Of a stretch of DNA of 64,000 nucleotides, positions 57,094 to 64,000 are shown in pieces (positions within the stretch are counted from its first letter, which is position 1; each line of letters begins with the position of its first letter). The DNA is taken from positions 6,510,001 to 6,574,000 of the forward strand of contig NC_064672.1 of NCBI RefSeq assembly GCF_023278565.1, in the 5' to 3' direction. The translations under genes were made by a program, and so were the position numbers. Origin of the DNA: Colletotrichum lupini (Eukaryota; Ascomycota; Sordariomycetes; Glomerellales; Glomerellaceae). Below the pieces are notes generated by a model. It saw only the letters and a list, made by a program, of their open reading frames with translations, was not told where the DNA came from and ran no database searches.

Positions 57094-58164
57094 ATGCCTC
57101 TCCGCGTCCTCCTTACCGGCGCCAACGGCTTCATAGCCCAACACATCCTCGCCCAGTTTCTCGCAGCAGGCCACTCCGTTCGCGCCGTCGTCCGCTCCCA
57201 GTCCTCCGCCGACCAGCTCCACAAGACCTTCGCCTCCTACCCCTCCACGCAGCTCGACTTCGCCCTGGTGCCCGACATCGCCGCCCCGGGCGCCTTTGAT
57301 ACCGTCCTCGTCTCGGACCATGCGCCCTTTGACGTCGTCCTCCACACGGCCTCGCCCTTCAACTTCCGCAAGGGCAACTCTAACGCCGACTTCCTCGACC
57401 CAGCCGTCAAGGGCACGACCGAGATCCTACAGGGCGTGGTGCGCAAGGCGCCGACCGTGAAGAGAGTCATCGTCACGAGCTCCATGGCCGCCGTGATCGA
57501 GATCACCAAGCCCCCCATCTCCGACCCGCCCAAGATTTACAGCGAGAAGGACTGGCTCGGCGTATCGAGGGAAGACGCAGAGGCATCGACGCACCCCGCG
57601 ATACCCTACGTCGCCAGCAAGAAATTCGCAGAAAAGGCAGCCTGGGCCTTCCTCTCCTCCGAACCGAAACCCGCCTTCGAGCTCGTCACAATCTGCCCGC
57701 CCATCGTCTACGGACCCCTCTACGACGTCTCGGCGACGGCATCCCCGCAGAACCTGAACGAGAGCAACCACATGCTCTACCAGAACTTCTGCGGGCCGTC
57801 ACTTACCAAGGAATCGCCGGTCCCGCCTGAGATGCTGCACCTGTACGTCGACGTGCGGGACGTCGCGCGCGCGCACCTGCTGGCAGCGACGACGCCCGAG
57901 GCGGGCGGGAAGAGGTTTCTGGTGAGTCCCGGGGGCGTGTCGAACCAGCGACTGGCGAATATTTTGAGGGAGAAGCTGCCGCAGTGGGAAGGGCGGATAC
58001 CAAAGGGGGACCCGGCCAAGACGGCGCTGGCGGAGGGCATGTTTGGGGTTGATGCGTCGTTGGCGGAGAAGGTTCTTGGGATGGAGTATAGGAAGTTGGA
58101 GGATACCATTGGGGATACTGCGGTGCAATTCGTCGAGCTTGAGAATCGCGCAAAGACTGCTTGA
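57094..58164 (+). CDS. Extended short-chain reductase, Gre2-like (NADPH-dependent aldehyde/ketone reductase)
   Basis: An intronless gene of 356 residues with a good start (CCCAACATGCC). The nucleotide-binding motif is TGANGFIAQH (8-17), in the G-x-x-G-x-x-A form characteristic of yeast Gre2-like reductases and dihydroflavonol-reductase relatives. R34 in VVRS suggests NADPH preference. The catalytic residues are Ser130 (VTSSMAA), Tyr172 and Lys176 (YVASK). The C-terminal substrate domain is normal in length. Such enzymes reduce aldehydes, ketones or diketones, including methylglyoxal and phenylpropanoid-type carbonyls. Cytosolic, without signal peptide. Third codon positions are strongly C-biased, suggesting good expression. 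The gene ends 145 bp from the convergent aldehyde dehydrogenase stop; both act on carbonyl compounds, so a joint detoxification role is possible but unproven. Confidence 0.93.
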   Translation: MPLRVLLTGANGFIAQHILAQFLAAGHSVRAVVRSQSSADQLHKTFASYPSTQLDFALVPDIAAPGAFDTVLVSDHAPFDVVLHTASPFNFRKGNSNADFLDPAVKGTTEILQGVVRKAPTVKRVIVTSSMAAVIEITKPPISDPPKIYSEKDWLGVSREDAEASTHPAIPYVASKKFAEKAAWAFLSSEPKPAFELVTICPPIVYGPLYDVSATASPQNLNESNHMLYQNFCGPSLTKESPVPPEMLHLYVDVRDVARAHLLAATTPEAGGKRFLVSPGGVSNQRLANILREKLPQWEGRIPKGDPAKTALAEGMFGVDASLAEKVLGMEYRKLEDTIGDTAVQFVELENRAKTA

Positions 58165-58309
58165 GCGGTGTGAAAATATTGGGTCCATTTGTATGTACTA
58201 CGTCTTAGCGAGACTAGACTATTGGTACAAGTCTCTGGCTACAGTAACACGCTTAAAGTAGCATGTAATAAGTCTTCTGGAACGCTTGTTTGCCATCTTG
58301 TCGGGTTGA

Positions 58310-59964
58310 TCAACTCTTGCCGAATTGCAGACTCTGCGTGTAACAGTATGAATGAAGGCCGTGTTTGCCCATCTCGCCCCCATGGCCGCTGTCCTTCATG
58401 CCGGAGAAGTAACCTCCGTGGTGCGGTATCTCGGGGAGGTTGATAGCGACTGTTCCCGCCTCCACCCTCCGGGCGAGGCTCTCGGCACGGCCTAGATCGC
58501 GGCAGTAGACAGACGACCCGAGACCAGCGTTGGCCAGGTTGACTCGCTGGAACAACTCGTCTTCCTCTGTCCAAGATAAGATGGGTACTATCGGGCCTGG
58601 TGGCATAGTCGGCATGGTTGGCTTGTGCGTGAGAGCAGAGAGAGGCGGTATCTAGCTCAAGATATTCGGGAAAAGATTAGCCGGCTCACCAAATTGTTCT
58701 TCCTTGACCAAGATAGAGTCATCAGGAGGCTTTGTGACAATGGTCGGGGGTATCCAGAAGCCTTTGGAGTCTTCGGGATGGTCCGCAGCAATCATATTGA
58801 AGCCATTCTTCTTGTAGTGGTCATAAATATCCTTGACAACATTATACTGCATCTTGTTCGAGACGGGGCCGAACAAACTGGGTGCGTGGGCATCCTTGGT
58901 GATGACGTATTTCTCGGCAACTGCGCTCTTGAAGGCATCCAGGAATTTTTCATACACCGAATCGTGGACGTAAACTCGCTTCGTTGCGACGCACATCTGC
59001 CCGGCGTTGAAGAAGCATCCTTGCGCGACCTGTCCTGCCACCTTTGCAATGTCAATGTCGTCAGTCACGATCGCCGCGTCGTTGCCCGCTAGCTCCAAGG
59101 TCAAGCGCTTGAGCGTCTTTGCGCAGCTCGCCATGACGCTCTTTCCTGTGGCAATTGTCCCGGTGAAGCTGATCTTGGCGATGCCTGGATGCAAGGTCAT
59201 TGCGATACCCAAGTCGACGCCGCCGTTGACTACCTGTACGACACCGGGAGGAAAGACGTCGATGAGCAGCTCGATGGATTTCATGACAGAATACGGAGTG
59301 AAGGGCGAGGGTTTGACGATGATGCAGTTGCCGGTGATGAGCGAGGATGCCACTTTGATGTTTGACAAGATGAGAGGGAAGTTCCAAGGACAGATAGCCC
59401 CCACGATACCCAGTGGTTGGTGAGTGGCGACGATCTTGATGTTGTCGTCCTCGAAAGTGACTTCATCTTCGAGGTGAACATTTGCTGTTAATTGTAAGTA
59501 TGAGCGAGTCAACTCAAGAGAACAGTGCAGGCATACAATAGTACGAGGTTTGATTGCAAGTATTTGTGATTTCGATGTCGGCCATGAGACTCTAAACGCC
59601 ACGAATCATCAGTATCTTCATCATTGGATTGATTTCATGATAAAGGTTATGGTATTACCGATTTCCCCGTCTCTTTCATGACGATTTCTTTCAGCTCATC
59701 CTTGTGGATGGTATAAACCTCCACAATCTTGCGCAAGAGGTTGGATCTCTCTTCGATCGTAGTCTTGGACCAAGTCTTGAGGGCCTTCTGAGCGGCTGCA
59801 ACGGCTTCCTCGAGATCCTGCGTCGTGGCAAGGGGAGCATCCCAGAGCGGTTCCTCGGTGCGGGGATCTGTGCATTGGTGGTGGTTATCGCTCCCACGGC
59901 GCTCGCCGTTGATGACGTTGTAGAACTTCATGTTATCCGCTGTCGAATCAAGCAGGTATCCCAT
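58310..59964 (-). CDS. NAD(P)-dependent aldehyde dehydrogenase
   Basis: Four exons: 59964-59659, 59591-59537, 59484-58690 and 58596-58310, with introns of 67, 52 and 93 nt, all phase-consistent, giving 480 residues, the normal family length. Catalytic features are complete: CPWNFPL with Asn155, IVKPS with Lys178, FTGT (228-231), general base Glu251 in LELAGND, and nucleophile Cys285 in NAGQMCVA. The C-terminus has EQFGPIVPIL, the GLGSSVY segment and the conserved HGLHSYCYTQ ending. It oxidises an aldehyde to the acid using NAD(P); the substrate is unknown. Exon 2 is short (55 nt) and encodes part of the linker before the VHLEDE segment. Convergent with the reductase gene. No targeting peptide is evident. 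Confidence 0.92.
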
Positions 59965-60957
59965 GGCTGCGGAGAGTTCTGAAGAGGCAGATATGCCAGC
60001 TTAAGAATCGACGTGTCGGCAAAGCTATATCTACTCTCTACCTCGGTCATTGCACCGTCGAAGAACCAAAAACTTGTCTCAGCCGGTATAGCTGGAACGC
60101 AGCCGAAATGCCACGCTGCTCCATGTTCCTGCGGAGAAGGGAGGGGTTCGAGCTATCGGCGATGTCAATCGGCCTTAGGCGTTCCGGATTTGGTGCCGGG
60201 CTGCTGACACGGCGGAGGATTTAGGTTTGACGGCAGTTGAGATAGACAAAGATGGAGCCGCGGGGGGCCTGCAATAAGCAACTCTCCCCGTTCCTCAGCC
60301 CGCATCCTCTGGGGTAAGCAATATAATCTTGGAAGGATTTGCCGGGGATCGGGGTAAAAGAGTTGTGTGAACGGCTGGGGATAGATGACAGAGGTTGGTG
60401 GAGGGGGTTTGTCAGCGCCGGAGTGTTGATGAATCATTCTCGGTGACGGAGGGCTGGGATGCCTGTCTGTCATCTAATCATTTTCGGTGTATATCGGTGA
60501 ATATCGGTGAGCAGAGGTGAGCGTAGGTGAGCTTTGGGTTGGGAGCATCGCTTCATCCTCACCGAGGTAAGGTAGACTTGGTTGCGGAGCGTGGATTGAG
60601 CGTTGTATACCTATGACGAGCCACGTGCCGACCGATCCCCGTTGATGCGTACAGTATAAGCTACAGAGTCGCATAGCATCTCTGAGTGCATTCGACTCGT
60701 TGGATAAGGTACAATCGTACATCGTATGCAGAGGTTCAAGATGGGAATCGGTGCCAAATGGAACAAATTGCATGTCTGGACCTTCTGGCGATGCAGGCAC
60801 GCAGGGTGGAAGATGCCGACCAAGGGGAAACGGAGCCGGCCGACAGAGGGGCCGCTGGTGAACGGCATGAAGCGCAGCGGGGCTGCACGGATCTTTCAGT
60901 GCTCATGGCTTCAACTGAAAGACGATGTCTGCCGGGGGCAAAGGTAGGGTCAATATA
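59965..60957. other. Upstream region of the aldehyde dehydrogenase gene
   Basis: About 1 kb of ordinary composition. Near 60488-60532 the word GGTGA recurs about every 10 bases (GGTGAATATC, GGTGAGCAGA, GGTGAGCGTA, GGTGAGC), a degenerate short tandem repeat. No supportable gene. Confidence 0.5.
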
Positions 60958-63900
60958 ATATGTCAAGTAGTGGTTGATTCTTCTAGGTAATATAGGCAGA
61001 AGCCCTTAATATAGGCAGAAGCCCCTATATATAGTTATAGCTAGTTACTACTAGTTATAATATATAGCCTATAACTATATAATATAATAGCCTGCCCCCT
61101 AATTAAAATTTTATAACGTCCTTATTACTTATATTCCCTAATTATTTCCTTTAAATATAACGTTATTATAATATAATACTATTATAATCGTTATAAATAT
61201 ATTACTTAAAATATTCTATAGTAGTTATAATTATTATACTTAATAATATAATACTTTAATAATAAGTTACTAAGTTATCCCCGTAATTTAGTATCGAGAT
61301 TGCGGAGTACCTTTTTATAAATTATCTTCTACTCGTTATTAGGAATCGTTATATTAGTTATTTTTATTATATAGTTTATTTCTTTTTATTATCCTCTTTT
61401 CTATATCTCTTATTAAAAAAGAATTATCCTCGCTTTATTATTTATCGTCGTTTTAATAGTAATCTTTTATATAAACTTATAAAATTCTTTATTATTATCT
61501 TAGATTAGGGTTATATTATATTATAAAATTATATCCCTAGGCTTCTCTTTCTTAATTAGCGGTTACTTTAATTATTTTAAAAGTAGGTATTAAGGCCCGG
61601 GAGTTGTATTAGTAGTTCGAGGTACTAGCCTTTATTATTTATAAGTAGTAAGAAGCGTATTTAGTATATTATCGTATTTAGGTTCTATAGAATTATAAAT
61701 AGTAAGGTATTTTAATAGCTTAATTTAGTTAGAATAGTTATACTAATTTTTTAATAGGTTAAGGCTATATAAATATATTATTATTATAATTTCCTTAGCC
61801 ATTACCTCTTTTTTAGTAGTTTTATATAAAGCTCTATATATAGGATATAATAATAAGTCGCTTTTTTTTTAGCTATTTATAAGCGTTTAGTAAAGAGTTA
61901 TTATAACTAAAATTTTATTAAACTCTAAGAAGATAATATTATTTAAGTCGTTATTAAAGAATATTATAGCGTAGTATAGGCTATTATAATTCTTTTTATA
62001 TAGCTAACTTTATTATATTAGCTTAGGAGTTAAGTAGTGCTACTTAGGTATTATTTTATTTAAAATAAATATACTTAGATTAATTCTAATTAGTTATATT
62101 AGGGGATCGTTAAGAGTCGGCTTTAAGAGTACGGGTATTTTTTTTAATAAATCGTTTTAAAAAGGATTTTTTTATAGAGTTATTACTTTTAGCTTCTTAT
62201 TACCCGTATTTTTTATTTTTTTAGTCTTATGTTTTTTTTTTATTAATAGCTTCTTATTAAGTAGAATACCGTCGTTAGATTCTCTTTTATTAAACTCCTC
62301 GTTACTAATCCCCTTTTCGATTTTTAAAAAATCGTTATCGTTATTTAATAATAACTTTATATTATTAACTTTTTTATTCTTAACTTTTAACTCTATAAAT
62401 AATAAGTTATTATTAATCGTAATTAGGGTTTAAGCTATTATCTTCTTTAGCTAGGATAGTAGTTTCTCGTTTATTTAATTTTAGATTTTTTAAGTAGTAT
62501 TATTTAGCGTTATGGATAGTTAGGTATTAAATATTCTAAGTCTTTTAGGAAGTAGGTTTATAATAAATAGGTTATATATACTAAATAAACTAGCAAATCC
62601 CTTACGTCTAGTCTCGAGTCCGGGGTCTTCTTTATTTACTAAGCCGTTATCTTCGTTTCCTACTTTAAGTAGTCCGTCGTTTTTATTTTTAATAGCTAAT
62701 AAGTATTATAATAATTTAGAAGCGTTCGTACGATCGATATTAAGGGTTATTAAATTATTAGGATTATTAATAAACGTTTAGTTAGTACTTTTTTTATTAT
62801 ATACTTAACTAGCTAAGTTAGTAAGGCTATTATTAGTTTTATTTAGTTATACTATTTTAGTATAAGTATATAGAGGGAAAGAAAAAGATATAGCTAAAGT
62901 AAATAGAAATAAGGTTTAAATAGCTAGCTATAAGTAATATAAAGTCGAGATTAAATAATAAGTTCGATTTTTAGCTTTAGGTAGGTACTTAAAATTAGGA
63001 ATAGTTAATACTATCTTTTATTATAAAAAGGAATTATTATTTAGCTAAATTAAATATTCTTCCTCTTATAGTAATAGATACCTCGTTACGATAATTTTAT
63101 AGGGAAGTTCTAATTACTATTTATATTATTTACCTAGTCCCTCTAATTATAATAAGAACTATAATCTATTCTTATTTTATTAAATATTAATAATTTTCTT
63201 TAGTAAATTAGTAAGTAAAATTACTATCGGTATTAGTAGTACTCGTTTATAAATATTAAGTAGTAGTATTAGTTCTAAGTAGTTAACTAAGATGATATCG
63301 TATATTTTTATATATTAAAGTAAGTCGAGCCTATATACGAGTTATCTAACCCGTTCGAGGATCGTAAAAGGCCTAGTATATTATTATAAATATTTCTTTT
63401 TTAGCGTAGTTAATTATAGTATATTATAATTATAATATAGTCTTAGTATAATACGTTATTTAACTTTAAAAAATTTAGTAAGGCGCTTCTAGTCGTAGTA
63501 TAATTTTATCTAGACAGCTATAATAATAATAGCGTCGTATACCTTAAGTCGTATTTCTAGTCTAGTTAGTAGTTTATCTATTACGTTTATAACTATATTA
63601 ATAATATTATTAGGAGTAAATCCTAAAATAATTTCGTTAGGCAACTTAGTTATTACCGCTAATTTATTATTATTAATCTCGAATTATAGTTAGGGAATAC
63701 TATTAGGCTATCGGTCTAGGGATTTTAGTAATATAAAGTATATTCGTAGCGCCGACTTAAGTATAAAGTTTATTTATTTACTTTAGCCGTTAGTTTAGGG
63801 ATAGTAAGTTATTAAGTATAAAAGTTTATTACCGTACTTATCTTATATATATTTCTATATTATAAAAAGGAATTTAGGGTCTCTATTACTTAGGATTACT

Positions 63901-64000
63901 TTTAGTAGTCCCTAGTTATAATACTATAAGAAGTCTATTAGTAACGTCGCCTATTACTTTATTATTATCGTTTTATATCTAGGTATTAGACTAATCTATT
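60958..64000. repeat. RIP-mutated AT-rich block with gypsy-type retrotransposon remains
   Basis: Composition changes sharply near 60950-60960 to AT-rich, CA/TG-poor DNA up to the window end. At the border an 18-bp word TAATATAGGCAGAAGCCC is repeated at 60988-61005 and 61007-61024. Minus-strand reading of about 62700-61800 gives a long, Lys/Asn/Leu-rich pseudo-frame interrupted by probable former Gln codons; it might be a gag-like or accessory protein but is not identified. Minus-strand 64000-63000 is gypsy integrase, annotated separately. Confidence 0.75.
63010..64000 (-). pseudogene. Gypsy-type (chromovirus-like) integrase C-terminus, decayed and cut by the window edge
   Basis: On the minus strand the 63360-63200 interval reads ILERV, VYRLDLL, KIYDIILVNYLE and then PPP-type spacing, the recognisable C-terminal integrase barrel of Ty3/gypsy elements (related proteins read YRLxLP...IHxVFHVSxLE). 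A chromodomain-like stretch (NRLQFL...EGLGK..., with former Gln/Trp as stops) follows to about 63050. The rest of pol would lie beyond 64000. RIP-type stops make it non-functional. Confidence 0.65.

Noticed and set aside
1..64000. CRISPR array, giant Starship element or prophage-like system
   Set aside because: No spaced short repeats of CRISPR type, and no tyrosine-recombinase (captain-like) gene or cargo boundaries could be recognised; the organism is a eukaryote.

Overview
The window looks like a chromosome segment of a filamentous ascomycete (Pezizomycotina). The evidence is short spliceosomal introns (about 50-90 nt, with GTAAGT/GTATGT-type donors and CTAAC/CTGAC branch sites), an intron-containing nuclear tRNA-Arg, fungal-type protein families (SAT4 rhodopsin-like receptor, Dal5-type transporter, bilirubin-oxidase-like multicopper oxidase, small secreted cysteine-rich proteins), and blocks of extremely AT-rich DNA with the signature of repeat-induced point mutation (RIP): TA in excess, CA and TG nearly absent, CG retained. 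Genus cannot be told from the sequence; a plant-associated Sordariomycete-like fungus is only a guess.

The layout alternates between mutated repeat blocks and normal-composition gene islands with sharp edges. Block A (1-12541) is RIP-mutated: tandem repeats, unidentified relics, a nested hAT-like miniature element (2922-3349) carrying a tRNA-like core, and a complete but dead Ty1/copia retrotransposon on the minus strand (5514-12541). Island 1 (12542-23022) carries a secreted DUF7872-like protein, a small secreted cysteine-rich protein and a multicopper oxidase. Block B (23023-30412) is a second copy of the same copia element. Island 2 (30413-50690) carries a possible small membrane protein, a secreted protein of unknown function, an ankyrin/ZZ-finger protein, a 2-oxoglutarate dioxygenase divergent from a Dal5-type permease, a second MFS transporter, a SAT4-type membrane protein and an alpha/beta hydrolase. 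A hAT-like element (50699-51451), a small secreted protein and a RIP-mutated Fot1/pogo transposon (53184-55071) follow. Island 3 (55072-60957) has tRNA-Arg(ACG) and a convergent Gre2-like reductase / aldehyde dehydrogenase pair. Block C (about 60958-64000) is RIP-mutated DNA with the 3' end of a gypsy-type retrotransposon on the minus strand.

Several gene models below were rebuilt exon by exon from splice signals and reading-phase continuity: the multicopper oxidase (3 exons), dioxygenase (5), Dal5-type permease (10, with an 11-nt microexon), SAT4 protein (5), ankyrin-ZZ protein (2, with a ZZ finger that depends on the last exon), 543-residue secreted protein (4, with a GC-AG intron) and aldehyde dehydrogenase (4). 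No polyketide synthase, peptide synthetase or terpene synthase is present, so this is an accessory, transposon-rich neighbourhood of oxidative enzymes, transporters and secreted proteins rather than a recognisable biosynthetic cluster. I found no clearly novel defence-like or mobile 'system'. The most unusual items are the tRNA-like core inside a hAT-type miniature element, the decayed target-site duplications of the copia copies, the microexon and the GC-AG intron.
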